The notes below the pieces were generated by a model. That model saw only the letters and a list, made by a program, of their open reading frames with translations. It made no database searches and was not told the origin of the DNA. The translations under genes and the position numbers were made by a program. A stretch of 64,000 bases of DNA from Saprospiraceae bacterium (GTDB taxonomy: Bacteria; Bacteroidota; Bacteroidia; Chitinophagales; Saprospiraceae). Below are positions 38,186 through 48,451 of the stretch, piece by piece (within the stretch, counting starts at the first letter, position 1; each line of letters starts with the position of its first letter). The stretch is from the NCBI GenBank assembly GCA_020629315.1, contig JAHDDO010000007.1, forward strand, positions 9,067-73,066. The letters run 5' to 3'.

Positions 38186-39221
38186 TCTTTTTATACGCTT
38201 GGATTCCACCTGCTAAGGAGTATACTTCTGTGATATTTTCTTCTTGAAGCTGCGTTACTAATGCGCTCGATCGTTTTCCTGATGCACAATAAAATAGTAT
38301 TGGTTTTTTTAAGGAAGACAATACCTCTTTATCAAAGCAGGACATTGGATTACGCAAGACAGCTGAATCAATATTCTCATGCTCATCATCCTCTAAGATG
38401 GAAACTAGGGTGTAGTCTTCCTTATTAGCTAGCCAGTCCTCCATAGAAATATCTAACTCGGCATAGCAAGGTTGCGCCTTAAAGTCTTCCTTCTGATATA
38501 TTTCTTGAAGATCTTTTCTGTATTGCTTTTTCAAGCGTAAGATAAGTTGCCGATTGGAGAGTGCATCGTAGCTTAACCACCTTCCTTCTAAGCTCGTCCC
38601 AATTCCGAGAATGAATTTCAATACTTCATTTGCTTGAAATAAGCCAATTATACCTGCTATGGTATTTAATACCCCTACCTGTGCACAAGTAGGAATGGAA
38701 TCATCTGGTTCTGGAAAAACATCTCGTAAGTGAATAGAATCAGCATTCTTGTTCAGAAAAAAACTAGCATGCCCTTCGAATTTATGGATGGCACCATAGA
38801 CTAGAGGAATGGAATGAATATGACAATAATCATTTACCAAGTACTTACACCAAATATCATCACTACACTCTATAACCACATCGGCACCTTCTAACTGTTC
38901 CTTGATATTTTCTTTTTGTAAATAGTGTGTATAATAGCTCACTGTAATTTCAGGATTCAAATCCTGCAATCTTTGCGCTAAGACAACTGCTTTGGCTTGA
39001 TCTTCATGACCCGTATAAAAAACCTGTCTATGCACATTGCTGATATCTGTCTCATCTCCATCGATTAAATGAATAGTACCAACGCCAGCGCCGGCCAAGT
39101 AAGGTGCGACTATACTGCCTAAACCGCCACAACCCACTATCACCACTGAACTTGCTGATAAGGAGGCTTGGCCTTGAGTACCAATTTCTGATAAGAGTAT
39201 TTGTCTACTATACCGTTCCAC
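38175..39221 (-). CDS. moeB: MoeB/ThiF-family adenylyltransferase fused to a rhodanese domain
   Basis: VVIVGCGGLGSIVAPYLAGAGVGTIHLIDGDETDISNVHRQVFY; C-terminal ILFYCASGKRSSALV; GTG start. Confidence 0.92.
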   Translation of the reverse strand: MERYSRQILLSEIGTQGQASLSASSVVIVGCGGLGSIVAPYLAGAGVGTIHLIDGDETDISNVHRQVFYTGHEDQAKAVVLAQRLQDLNPEITVSYYTHYLQKENIKEQLEGADVVIECSDDIWCKYLVNDYCHIHSIPLVYGAIHKFEGHASFFLNKNADSIHLRDVFPEPDDSIPTCAQVGVLNTIAGIIGLFQANEVLKFILGIGTSLEGRWLSYDALSNRQLILRLKKQYRKDLQEIYQKEDFKAQPCYAELDISMEDWLANKEDYTLVSILEDDEHENIDSAVLRNPMSCFDKEVLSSLKKPILFYCASGKRSSALVTQLQEENITEVYSLAGGIQAYKKIKA

Positions 39222-39225
39222 AATA

Positions 39226-39254
39226 CAAATGTAGGATAAAGACTAATGATGCAA
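39226..39254 (-). promoter_or_regulatory. Predicted Bacteroidota promoter (TTG-N18-TACATTTG) for moeB
   Basis: -33 TTG at 39252-39254 and -7 TACATTTG at 39226-39233, 18-bp spacer, minus strand. Confidence 0.6.
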
Positions 39255-39279
39255 AAGGTCCAATCAATCCATATATTCT

Positions 39280-40446
39280 TTACAGCTTGCGCAATGAGGC
39301 GATATCTGGACAAGCTAACTGCACCATATTATTATGCAGGTCTTCTTTCAGTATTTCCGCTACATGATAGGCGCCCAAAGGGCCTAAGGCAGCCACTCCA
39401 TACATAAAAGCCCTACCCAATAAGACAAAAGAAGCCCCCGAATGAATAGCTCGGATAATATCTAAACCCGAACGAATACCGCTGTCAAAAATCAAAGGCA
39501 CCCTATCTCCTATTTCTGAGTATATGTTTTTTAGCGCGCTGAGACTACTAATAGCACCATCAAATTGTCGACCACCATGGTTAGAAACAACGATAGCATC
39601 AAATCCGATTTTGATTGCTTTTTTCGCATCTTTTGGGTGCAATATTCCTTTAATAATCATGGGACCTTCCCATTCGGAACGCAAGGCTTTACAATAGTCC
39701 CAATCTAAAGCCCCTCGCCAATGCTCGTCCACAAATTGACTTACGAGGTCCAATCGTTTTGCCTTTGTATATGGAGCCACAGTAGCTAGCTTAGGCATAC
39801 CATGAAGCAGTGTTTGGTAACTCCAGCTAGGTCTTACCACACCCTGACCTATCAATCGAAAATCTAAAATTGGGGGTGCTTTTAATCCCGCTTTTTTCGT
39901 TCGTTCCCTACGCGAAGGGATCGGTACATCCGCGGTTACTACTAGGGTGGAAAACCCATTTTCTTGTGCTCGCTGTAAAAGGTCTTTACGAATGGCTGCT
40001 TTCTTTGGTGGATATAATTGGAACCAAGGTTTTTCGCCAGCTATCGGTCCAATTTTTTCGGGTGTACTACAAGATACGGTGCTAAGGCAAAAAGGTATAT
40101 CCATAGCTGCGGCTGAAGTAGCCATTATTTTTTCCGCCCCAGGCCACATGAATCCAGCCATACCTATCGGCGCGATCCCAAATGGTAATCGATAAGAAAC
40201 ATCTAGCAGAGTACAATCTAATGACGGTTCGACTAAACCCTTGCAAAATCTAGGTATAAAAGATACATCTTGGATATCTGAAATGTTTCTATCCAATAAT
40301 TTTTCGGAGCCTGTCCCTGTCTCTAAATACGCCCAAGCCGAAACGGGTATTCGCTTCTTTGCCTTTTGGGCAAGATCTGCTACCGAAGGGTATCGGTTTA
40401 ATAGCTTTTCTCGCTTGGAACGATATGTATGAATAGCAGGGTCCAT
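39280..40446 (-). CDS. FMN-dependent alpha-hydroxy acid oxidase/dehydrogenase
   Basis: PFGIAPIGMAGFMWPGAE, IIKGILHPKDAKKAI, VSNHGGRQFDGAISS, IFDSGIRSGLDIIRAI. Confidence 0.93.
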   Translation of the reverse strand: MDPAIHTYRSKREKLLNRYPSVADLAQKAKKRIPVSAWAYLETGTGSEKLLDRNISDIQDVSFIPRFCKGLVEPSLDCTLLDVSYRLPFGIAPIGMAGFMWPGAEKIMATSAAAMDIPFCLSTVSCSTPEKIGPIAGEKPWFQLYPPKKAAIRKDLLQRAQENGFSTLVVTADVPIPSRRERTKKAGLKAPPILDFRLIGQGVVRPSWSYQTLLHGMPKLATVAPYTKAKRLDLVSQFVDEHWRGALDWDYCKALRSEWEGPMIIKGILHPKDAKKAIKIGFDAIVVSNHGGRQFDGAISSLSALKNIYSEIGDRVPLIFDSGIRSGLDIIRAIHSGASFVLLGRAFMYGVAALGPLGAYHVAEILKEDLHNNMVQLACPDIASLRKL

Positions 40447-40519
40447 TTTTTACAAGGACAATCTGATAACTAGTACAGCATTTTCTGTACCATCTTATAG
40501 GTGGAAATAGTAAATGCTT

Positions 40520-42100
40520 CTAAAACTCACTAGAATCGTGAAACGAAATCTCAGGATGATTTTCCATAACAGTGTTTAATGACCAGGCCGAATCCGCTAA
40601 AAACACGGCATTGCCATCCTTATCTTTGGCCATATTATTTCTCCTGCGCTTCGCAAATTCTTTAAAGGCTACTTCGTCTTCCCAGCTTAACCACAACGCT
40701 TTATGAATATTGATGGGCTCATAACTACACGATGCACCATATTCATGCTCTAGTCGGTATTGAATGACATCAAATTGGAGTGCACCCACCGTACCAATGA
40801 TTTTTCTGGCTGAATCTTCTTTCACAAATAACTGGGCAACACCTTCATCCATCAGCTGATCGATACCCTTTTGCAGCTGTTTAGATTTCATTGGATTTGC
40901 ATTATTAACAAATCTAAATTGCTCGGGAGAGAAACTAGGTATCCCTTTAAAGTGCAAGACTTCTCCTTCGGTTAGCGCATCACCGATTTTAAAATTACCC
41001 GAATCATATAGGCCGATGATATCCCCCGGGTATGCGTGGTCAATAACAGACTTCTTAGCCGCCATAAATGCAGTGGGGTTTGAAAATTTCATTTTCTTCT
41101 CTTGCCGTACATGCAGGTAATTGGTGTTCCGTTCAAACGTGCCGGAGGTGATTCTCAAAAACGCAATTCTGTCTCTATGTTTAGGATCCATGTTCGCATG
41201 GATCTTAAATACAAAGCCCGTAAATTTTTCTTCTGTAGGAGCCACCATGCGTTGTTCCGTTTCTCGAGGCAAGGGATTTGGAGCAATATCTACAAAACAA
41301 TCTAGCAGTTCTTTAACCCCAAAATTATTAATGGCACTCCCGAAGAAAACCGGATTTAATAAACCTTCTTCATACATCTCTTGATCAAACTCAGGATATA
41401 CATCTTTTATGAGTTTCACTTCTTCTCGCAATGTATCTGCTAATGATTGGCCTACTTTTTCGTCTAGTATCCCATCATTCAAATCTTCTATGACTAAGGT
41501 GTCCTCTTCTGATTGTTTTCCATGAGCACTAAATAAGATAAGTTTATTATCATATAGGCTATATACCCCTCTAAAGCGTTGACCCATCCCTACTGGCCAA
41601 CTTAAGGGACATACACTCATATCAAGCTTTGCTTCTACTTCATCTAATAAGTCAAAGCCATCCTTCCCCTCACGATCTAATTTATTTATGAAAACAATCA
41701 TGGGCGTATTCCTACGCTTGCACACACCCACTAGGTTTTCTGTCTGCTCCTCGACTCCTTTAGCTACATCGATAACCACAATAGCACTGTCTACAGCCGT
41801 CAAGGTTCGATAGGTATCTTCGGCAAAATCCTTGTGGCCTGGCGTATCCAGAATATTAATCTTTTTATCTCTATAATTAAAAGCCATCACTGATGTGGCA
41901 ACGGATATTCCCCTTTGCCGTTCAATGTCCATAAAATCCGATGTTGCCGCTTTTTTGATTTTATTAGATTTTACAGCTCCAGCCACTTGGATAGCGCCAC
42001 CAAAAAGTAACAGCTTTTCAGTAAGTGTCGTCTTACCCGCATCTGGGTGACTGACTATACCAAAGGTTTTTCTCAACTTTATTTCGTCTATTAGACTCAT
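40520..42100 (-). CDS. prfC: Peptide chain release factor 3
   Basis: [58 protein letters not shown]. Confidence 0.97.
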   Translation of the reverse strand: MSLIDEIKLRKTFGIVSHPDAGKTTLTEKLLLFGGAIQVAGAVKSNKIKKAATSDFMDIERQRGISVATSVMAFNYRDKKINILDTPGHKDFAEDTYRTLTAVDSAIVVIDVAKGVEEQTENLVGVCKRRNTPMIVFINKLDREGKDGFDLLDEVEAKLDMSVCPLSWPVGMGQRFRGVYSLYDNKLILFSAHGKQSEEDTLVIEDLNDGILDEKVGQSLADTLREEVKLIKDVYPEFDQEMYEEGLLNPVFFGSAINNFGVKELLDCFVDIAPNPLPRETEQRMVAPTEEKFTGFVFKIHANMDPKHRDRIAFLRITSGTFERNTNYLHVRQEKKMKFSNPTAFMAAKKSVIDHAYPGDIIGLYDSGNFKIGDALTEGEVLHFKGIPSFSPEQFRFVNNANPMKSKQLQKGIDQLMDEGVAQLFVKEDSARKIIGTVGALQFDVIQYRLEHEYGASCSYEPINIHKALWLSWEDEVAFKEFAKRRRNNMAKDKDGNAVFLADSAWSLNTVMENHPEISFHDSSEF

Positions 42101-42148
42101 CTTCTAGATAATGTGCCGCAAAGGTAATTGACTCGATTAAATAAAAAG

Positions 42149-45100
42149 TTAGTGGGTCGATTTTTCAGAAGGACTATTTTGCAGATTCGCTTCTATGCAA
42201 GACTCTATGAACGCATCGAACTCTATTCCTGTAGGAATCTCAAAGCCCGCATCCAAACTAATGGTATCACCGGCTAAGAATAAAAGGTTTGTCATATTTT
42301 GTGACCCATCACTTCGCAAGGATTGTATCGCCGCATTTATAATTTCTGGTGCTATTTCAAAATCCAAGTCTAATTCATCACATAAGTAGTTACCTGGACA
42401 ATCTTCATCGACAATACCATCACAATCATTATCAATACCATCACAAATTTCGACAGCGAAAGGATGAACTAGATGATCAGAATCATCGCAGTCATCTCGA
42501 TTAGCAACATAGTTAGCTAGATTATTCTGACAGTGATAAAGACTATCGGTACTTCCTCCAAAACCATCGCCATCTTCATCAAAATATAGCGTATAGATGG
42601 TATCACAATCTGGCAGAAGGTAGGTATTTATTGTGTCGCAATAACTGCTCGCATTTGATGCATTCGCACAAGCAATATTTAGGACCTTGTCTAATTGTAA
42701 TAAGGCTATGTCATCTATATACCACCCTTCTTCTACTGTATTATTATCAGAGCCAAAGACAAAGCGAAACGAAATACTTTGTCCCTCATACGAACTTACA
42801 TCCACTATGGACTGAATGTACCCTTCACTATTTCCCGTAAACGCCGGCGTGTTAGCAATGCCATCATTGCTACTATCTCCCAAGGTACCATTGTAGGGGT
42901 TTAAAATAAATGCGTCTTCTACTAGTGTCCAAGTGGATCCCGCATCTTCACTTAGCTCTACATATCCACCATCCCAGGCCAACTCCGTATTATATGAGTG
43001 CCAAAAACTGAAGGCTTGATTTGGTCCAATGTCCATTTCTGGTCCTTCAAGATATTGGGTGTTATCAGCTGGCGCATTTTCAACAAACCAACATTGGGCA
43101 CCGCTTCTTGATCCAATGGTATTTATTTGAAATGCATCAGTCCCTAATCCACTTTCACTCAACCATTCGGTCACAGATGACTCTATATTATCAAAATAGA
43201 AAACACTGTCAAGCTGGACATTGGACAACACACTAAAATCACACATCGTATCGGCTCCTGGCAATAATTGTGGAACTTGTAAATCAATAGTGCTTTCAGA
43301 AATACTCCCCCAACTTAGAGTACCACTCACATAGTCAACATTTGATGACAGCGTATCTAACGCTTGGATAATCGTAACTGTATCTTCTAGATTATTAAAT
43401 AAATGAATATTGTACGCTAACGTATCTGTATAAACTATACTCTTAGCTGCCATTTTCTGTACCCCAAAAATGCTTTGACATACAGGCGGGAGATCGAAGG
43501 CTTCGGTCCCATCTGACCTAGAGTCTGGGCTACCTTGATCGGCCCCAAAACCAAGGCCTCTATCAGCAAAAGCTTCCCAAATGAGGCACGTATTATCACC
43601 ATTATACAGTAACTGATCAGCCATGATGATAGCATCTCTACCATCTATAAACCCAGGCGAACAAGGCTGGATTTTCAGGGCCTCCAAGACTAAATGTAAG
43701 GCAATGTTATTACCCCCTACGCCATTATATATATCCGTATCAAAGCCATGGCTATCGATTAACTTCCATGTCATATCCCAGAGCATAGAACACCAAACCG
43801 AACCAACTCCGTGAGGTACAGAAAGTACTTTTATAGAATCATAGGTAACTGGATTTATCGCCAAATCAGTAGAGTATGGATAGGGCCTGATACCCACCCC
43901 TCCTATACTGTCATTTTCGAGATAATTGCCAATCCCCCGAGCATCAGAGCCGAGGTCATCAGTATCCATGGTAATTAAAACAGCCAAATAATCACTCCAG
44001 CCCTCACCCATCTGCTCTTCATTATATAGACAAGACGTAGTACTAGGGCCACCGGTCAATCGATTGGAAACCCCATGACCATATTCGTGTAAAATAACCC
44101 CATTGTCCAGATCACTATCCCTGTAATGAGGCCCAAATAATTCTATACTCAACTCAACGGGAAAATTAGCTTTTAAGGTGTCACAATCTTCTTTTGACAA
44201 CATGACCGATGGAATCGTAATGGTGCTGTCTAGCCCACCCATATTGAAAATCGGATTGTTGTTACTGTTACAAATTATAGCGGCTATAGCCCCAGCTTCT
44301 TGCGCATGTTTGACTTTCATTACAAACGGACAACTACCTCTATCTATTAAAGCGATCTTGCCATCTAGATCATTACTTATAGGATCGCAAGCAAGGATTG
44401 GTTCCGCCTCCAATAATTCTCCTTCAAAAAATCCTGCAGCCGTGCCAAAGTTTGCAACTTTTGATGCATATGGGCCTTCGATAGAGACTGGGGAAGAAAC
44501 ATCAACGATTGGGTCGTCGATCTCAATCTGCCAATTGAACATTTGCATTCTTGGATTTTCCCCATCTGGAGGTGTAGAAAAATTAGCATTATTTAATCCA
44601 GAGCCATCTTGACATTCTGCCAGCACATGATCATTTTCAATACCTAGATTATCATAATTATTGCTTTGAAAATTTCCAGCAGCTTCAGTAAATGAGTATT
44701 GATAAAGGATATCATGCGCCAGATTGTTCCAGTAAAATAAGTTCGTTATGGCTGCATCCAGGTAATAAATAGGTTGTTGGGTATCCAGTTGCATTGGAAA
44801 GTCAAAGCATAATTCTGTACCCCCATCAGGCGAATGACCTGGCATATTTTCATCTGCTAAATCCTCATAGGCAAACACATTGTTTCCTCGTGTGATGCTA
44901 TACTCTTCACCGGCAATGCCATCCGTATCATGCCATCCGAACGGAGATGCATTTAATGCAGCATCCCAAGGGGCTGTCTCAATGCTGCGGTCTCCATAAA
45001 GTGGGCTTTCTATCGGAAATGCGAAGACATTATATGATTCTGAAGTAGCATCCATGGCATATTTACTGGCTGCTTTTTCATTACACTTTTTAGTATGCAC

Positions 45101-45727
45101 ATTATTATGGTCATGGTTATGTCCAAAAGAACATACATCTGTCCAATCAGACTTTTGGACCAAACTAAAATCATCGATTGATAAAAATAGATCCCACCAT
45201 ATATCGGTTTCATTTTGGTAGATACTAACTTCCCAACAAGGAAGTATAGCTTTTCCTTTTTGAATATACATTTGTTGAACTCGGATGTTCTCAGAACTGC
45301 CTTCCTGTATTCGAAACACCTTTCTGTTATTGACGTCACCGATTGAGCGAAGATGTATATTACTTCTTTCTATATCCAAAATCTCTAGTGCGGCCTCTAT
45401 AGCTTGCTTATGAGATTGACGATCCTCCATTAGAGCAATAGGCTCAGAATACGTAACTCTTTTGTTTTCAAAAAGCAAGGTACCATCTGCGCGTAATACA
45501 ATTGTTGAGACTTTATTCAGGATATCAAATCCATCGTATTGTTGATTAAAATATAAATAATGTATGTCTTTATCAGGGTGTGAATATTGGTCACTTAATC
45601 TAAATTCAGAGGAGCTATTCGTATTAGCTAGTAATATACTTTTACCTATATCAACCAGTTGAGATTGAGTGAATGAAAATATAGGAACGCTGAAAAGCAA
45701 GAATAGAATGAACACATTCCGGTTCAT
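42149..45727 (-). CDS. M36 (fungalysin) family metallopeptidase with PA domain and MopE-like motif
   Basis: VILHEYGHGVSNRLTGGP zinc site; PA-like segment; VEICDGIDNDCDGIVDEDC; C-terminal coat-hanger-like repeat. Confidence 0.9.
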   Translation of the reverse strand: MNRNVFILFLLFSVPIFSFTQSQLVDIGKSILLANTNSSSEFRLSDQYSHPDKDIHYLYFNQQYDGFDILNKVSTIVLRADGTLLFENKRVTYSEPIALMEDRQSHKQAIEAALEILDIERSNIHLRSIGDVNNRKVFRIQEGSSENIRVQQMYIQKGKAILPCWEVSIYQNETDIWWDLFLSIDDFSLVQKSDWTDVCSFGHNHDHNNVHTKKCNEKAASKYAMDATSESYNVFAFPIESPLYGDRSIETAPWDAALNASPFGWHDTDGIAGEEYSITRGNNVFAYEDLADENMPGHSPDGGTELCFDFPMQLDTQQPIYYLDAAITNLFYWNNLAHDILYQYSFTEAAGNFQSNNYDNLGIENDHVLAECQDGSGLNNANFSTPPDGENPRMQMFNWQIEIDDPIVDVSSPVSIEGPYASKVANFGTAAGFFEGELLEAEPILACDPISNDLDGKIALIDRGSCPFVMKVKHAQEAGAIAAIICNSNNNPIFNMGGLDSTITIPSVMLSKEDCDTLKANFPVELSIELFGPHYRDSDLDNGVILHEYGHGVSNRLTGGPSTTSCLYNEEQMGEGWSDYLAVLITMDTDDLGSDARGIGNYLENDSIGGVGIRPYPYSTDLAINPVTYDSIKVLSVPHGVGSVWCSMLWDMTWKLIDSHGFDTDIYNGVGGNNIALHLVLEALKIQPCSPGFIDGRDAIIMADQLLYNGDNTCLIWEAFADRGLGFGADQGSPDSRSDGTEAFDLPPVCQSIFGVQKMAAKSIVYTDTLAYNIHLFNNLEDTVTIIQALDTLSSNVDYVSGTLSWGSISESTIDLQVPQLLPGADTMCDFSVLSNVQLDSVFYFDNIESSVTEWLSESGLGTDAFQINTIGSRSGAQCWFVENAPADNTQYLEGPEMDIGPNQAFSFWHSYNTELAWDGGYVELSEDAGSTWTLVEDAFILNPYNGTLGDSSNDGIANTPAFTGNSEGYIQSIVDVSSYEGQSISFRFVFGSDNNTVEEGWYIDDIALLQLDKVLNIACANASNASSYCDTINTYLLPDCDTIYTLYFDEDGDGFGGSTDSLYHCQNNLANYVANRDDCDDSDHLVHPFAVEICDGIDNDCDGIVDEDCPGNYLCDELDLDFEIAPEIINAAIQSLRSDGSQNMTNLLFLAGDTISLDAGFEIPTGIEFDAFIESCIEANLQNSPSEKSTH

Positions 45728-45824
45728 AAAGTGGTTTCGATTTTGAGAATTCGACCAAATATACTTAAAAACAGCTAGTTCAAAGCTTTGTGTTAAGTGA
45801 AGGGGTGTTATATTCCAGTTGAGT

Positions 45825-45832
45825 TATATTTG
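45825..45832 (+). promoter_or_regulatory. Predicted -7 element TATATTTG for the antiporter gene
   Basis: TAnnTTTG located inside the ORF-track N-terminus, 20 nt before ATG 45852. Confidence 0.5.
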
Positions 45833-45851
45833 TACAAACCAATCACGGACC

Positions 45852-47681
45852 ATGTTAGAATACGCGAGCATAATTGTACTAGGAATTTTAGCCCAATGGA
45901 TAGCTTGGAGAACTAAAGTACCTGCGATATTACCCCTCATTATTATTGGTTTATTAGTGGGCCCTATTTCTACTTTGTTTATGGAGGGAGGTGAAAAATT
46001 CATTGAACCGATATGGAATCCTGAAACGAATCATGGTCTATTTCCAGGTGAGAGTTTATTCTATTTTGTTTCACTTTCCATTGGAATCATTTTATTTGAA
46101 GGAGGTTTAACACTAAAACGAAGCGAGATAAAAGATGTAGGTCCGTCTATTTTAAAATTGATCACGTTAGGTAGTTTAATCACTTTCATTTTGTCTGGAT
46201 TAGCTGCATGGGGAATTTTAGGTATAAGTCCAACCATTGCATTCCTTTTTGGTGCTTTGATTATAGTTACAGGTCCCACTGTAATTGCTCCTATTTTACG
46301 AAATGTACCCCTCAATAAAAATGTTTCTACTGTATTAAAGTGGGAAGGCATTCTTATTGATCCGATTGGCGCATTGACCGCTGTTTTAGTCTTCGAGTTT
46401 ATTAATGCGGGAGGGGATCATTTTACTGCCCACGCCTTAAAACAATTTGGTCTAATCGTTGCAGTTGGGGCAGGCCTAGGTTCATTGAGTGCTTATGGCT
46501 TGTATCTGCTACTAAAAAACCACTTAATTCCTCACTACCTAATCAATGTCTTTACCTTGGCATTGGTATTGATGGTATTTGTGGTTTCTGACGAACTAGT
46601 GCACGAGTCAGGACTTTTAACCGTGGTTCTTATGGGCCTTATATTGGGAAATCTAGATCTACCCAACTTTAAAGAAATACTTTACTTTAAAGAGTCACTG
46701 AGTATATTACTGATATCCATATTATTCATTTTGCTGTCCGCTAATATCGAGTTAGTGGATCTTCAACAATTACTTCACGTAAAGTATCTATTGCTTTTCC
46801 TAGCTGTAATTTTAGTGATACGACCATTAGCCGTTTTTGCAAGTACTATTAATTCTAATCTCAACTTAAATGAAAAGCTATTTATTAGTTGGATGGGACC
46901 AAGAGGTATTGTGGCAGCAGGTATTGCATCTTTGTTTGGATTAAAGCTTACACTCAACGGCGTTGAATATGCTTCTCTGGTCGCTCCATTAGTATTCATG
47001 ATTGTATTAGGTACAGTTCTTTTAAATGCAACGACTGCAAATCTTGTAGCAAGAATGTTGAAAGTTATCCAAGAAGCAGCCAATGGAATTCTAATTATTG
47101 GTGCTCACAAAGCCTCACGATTAATAGCTAAGTATCTTGATGACAATGGAAGACAAGTTGTTGTAGTTGATAATAATGCTTCCAATATTGATAGGATAGT
47201 GAAAGAAGGATTGAATGGACAACAATATGATATTTACTCTGATGGCTTATCAGATAATTATGAACTCAATGACATAGGTTATATAATGGCGATGACTGGG
47301 AGCAATGAAGTAAATAAATTTGCTATAAATAAGTACGGAGAAGAACTAGGAAGTCAAGGAGCCTATAGATTAATATCTGCGAAAGAAATGAAGGATACCA
47401 GCCTAAATCCTACGGATGGGCTTTTCTCTCAAACGGATGATTATATAAATCTGAGTGAAGTAGCAAGAGACTACCCTAGCATTCATGAGCTTCCAGTCAA
47501 CAATTCTGAAGAACTCAAGTCAGCATTAGAGGCTGTATATGAAACTACAAGTGCTATTCCTTTATTTGTTAAGCAATCTAATGGCAAGATTGATATCATC
47601 ACTTCCAATGTACCAAACTATGAGGTGCAAGAAAGTAGTCATTTTGTCTATTTAGGCAAAAACATAGATAAAACATCATAA
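45852..47681 (+). CDS. CPA family cation:proton antiporter with C-terminal RCK/TrkA-N-like domain
   Basis: LLVGPISTLF, ILFEGGLTLKRSEI, WMGPRGIVAAGIASLFGL; ILIIGAHKASRLIAKYLDDNGRQVVVVD Rossmann motif; start moved from 45819. Confidence 0.9.
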   Translation: MLEYASIIVLGILAQWIAWRTKVPAILPLIIIGLLVGPISTLFMEGGEKFIEPIWNPETNHGLFPGESLFYFVSLSIGIILFEGGLTLKRSEIKDVGPSILKLITLGSLITFILSGLAAWGILGISPTIAFLFGALIIVTGPTVIAPILRNVPLNKNVSTVLKWEGILIDPIGALTAVLVFEFINAGGDHFTAHALKQFGLIVAVGAGLGSLSAYGLYLLLKNHLIPHYLINVFTLALVLMVFVVSDELVHESGLLTVVLMGLILGNLDLPNFKEILYFKESLSILLISILFILLSANIELVDLQQLLHVKYLLLFLAVILVIRPLAVFASTINSNLNLNEKLFISWMGPRGIVAAGIASLFGLKLTLNGVEYASLVAPLVFMIVLGTVLLNATTANLVARMLKVIQEAANGILIIGAHKASRLIAKYLDDNGRQVVVVDNNASNIDRIVKEGLNGQQYDIYSDGLSDNYELNDIGYIMAMTGSNEVNKFAINKYGEELGSQGAYRLISAKEMKDTSLNPTDGLFSQTDDYINLSEVARDYPSIHELPVNNSEELKSALEAVYETTSAIPLFVKQSNGKIDIITSNVPNYEVQESSHFVYLGKNIDKTS

Positions 47682-47839
47682 TATATAGTGAAATGATTAA
47701 GTGTTGATTATCTATGTTTTTCGCTTTCACCTACACCAATTGAGGGTTTTCACCTATTTTTTAGTGAAAATACTTGCTTAGGCTTAAATGTTAACATATC
47801 TTTATAATGCTTACCTCAAAAAAGGTAGTGTTGGAATTC

Positions 47840-47868
47840 TTGGTCAGTATGACCTGACCTTACATTTG
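47840..47868 (+). promoter_or_regulatory. Orphan consensus Bacteroidota promoter TTG-N18-TACATTTG with palindromic spacer
   Basis: TTG 47840-47842, TACATTTG 47861-47868; spacer contains GGTCAGtatgacCTGACC. Confidence 0.55.
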
Positions 47869-47872
47869 TAAT

Positions 47873-47940
47873 TGCGACCTAAGCTTTTACAAGTTTTGCT
47901 GATAAAAATTAAGCACCTCATCTTGACGGTGCTTTTTTTT
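47873..47940 (+). ncRNA. Candidate small RNA (about 65-70 nt) between the orphan promoter and an intrinsic terminator
   Basis: Promoter to terminator spacing; no ORF. Confidence 0.3.
47911..47940. terminator. Bidirectional-looking intrinsic terminator
   Basis: AAGCACC-N10-GGTGCTTTTTTTT; minus strand also reads hairpin then AATTTTT. Confidence 0.8.
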
Positions 47941-48451
47941 ATATATCCTTGAAATCTTTAAAAAATTGGTTCAACTCCTTAAAGTCTAGTGCCCCATTAC
48001 TCATCTTTAAGTATTCGGAAATGGCTAGCGCCTTTTTAAGTCTAGTTGCAGATTGTTTAGGCTTTGCCACCATAAAAATAAGATTACGTTGTTTCCCTGG
48101 GGTGAGAGCATGAAAATGTTTATCAGTGACTGGTTCTTGTTTAAGGAGCTCTCCGAATTCCTCCGGCATTTCCATTCCATATTTACTAGTATCTTTTTCG
48201 ATCTTCACAGAAATCTCATCTCCTTGCCAGAGACTTAGTTTCTTTCGAATTTCTTTATTCAGATTGATAAAATAACCCCCTTCACCGTCCGGCATAAATG
48301 CACAGTGAATTTTTATGTCATCATTAAAAATGCAAATAAATCTCCGGTCTTTTAAAGGTTGAAAATGTGACACCACATGTCCAGGTACTTTCATATGGTA
48401 GGCCCACAAGTTGGACTCGAACTTATCTAGTTTAGTAGTAAATTCTATCAC
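47939..48451 (-). CDS. DUF1905/YdeI (OmdA)-like protein
   Basis: YHMKVPGHVVSHFQPLKDRRFICIFND...HFHALTPGKQRNLIFMVAKPKQSATRLKKALAI. Confidence 0.75.
   Translation of the reverse strand: MIEFTTKLDKFESNLWAYHMKVPGHVVSHFQPLKDRRFICIFNDDIKIHCAFMPDGEGGYFINLNKEIRKKLSLWQGDEISVKIEKDTSKYGMEMPEEFGELLKQEPVTDKHFHALTPGKQRNLIFMVAKPKQSATRLKKALAISEYLKMSNGALDFKELNQFFKDFKDI

Noticed and set aside
44178-44612. 144-aa plus-strand ORF opposite the M36 peptidase
   Set aside because: Antisense to a motif-rich CDS; no recognisable domain; typical shadow ORF.
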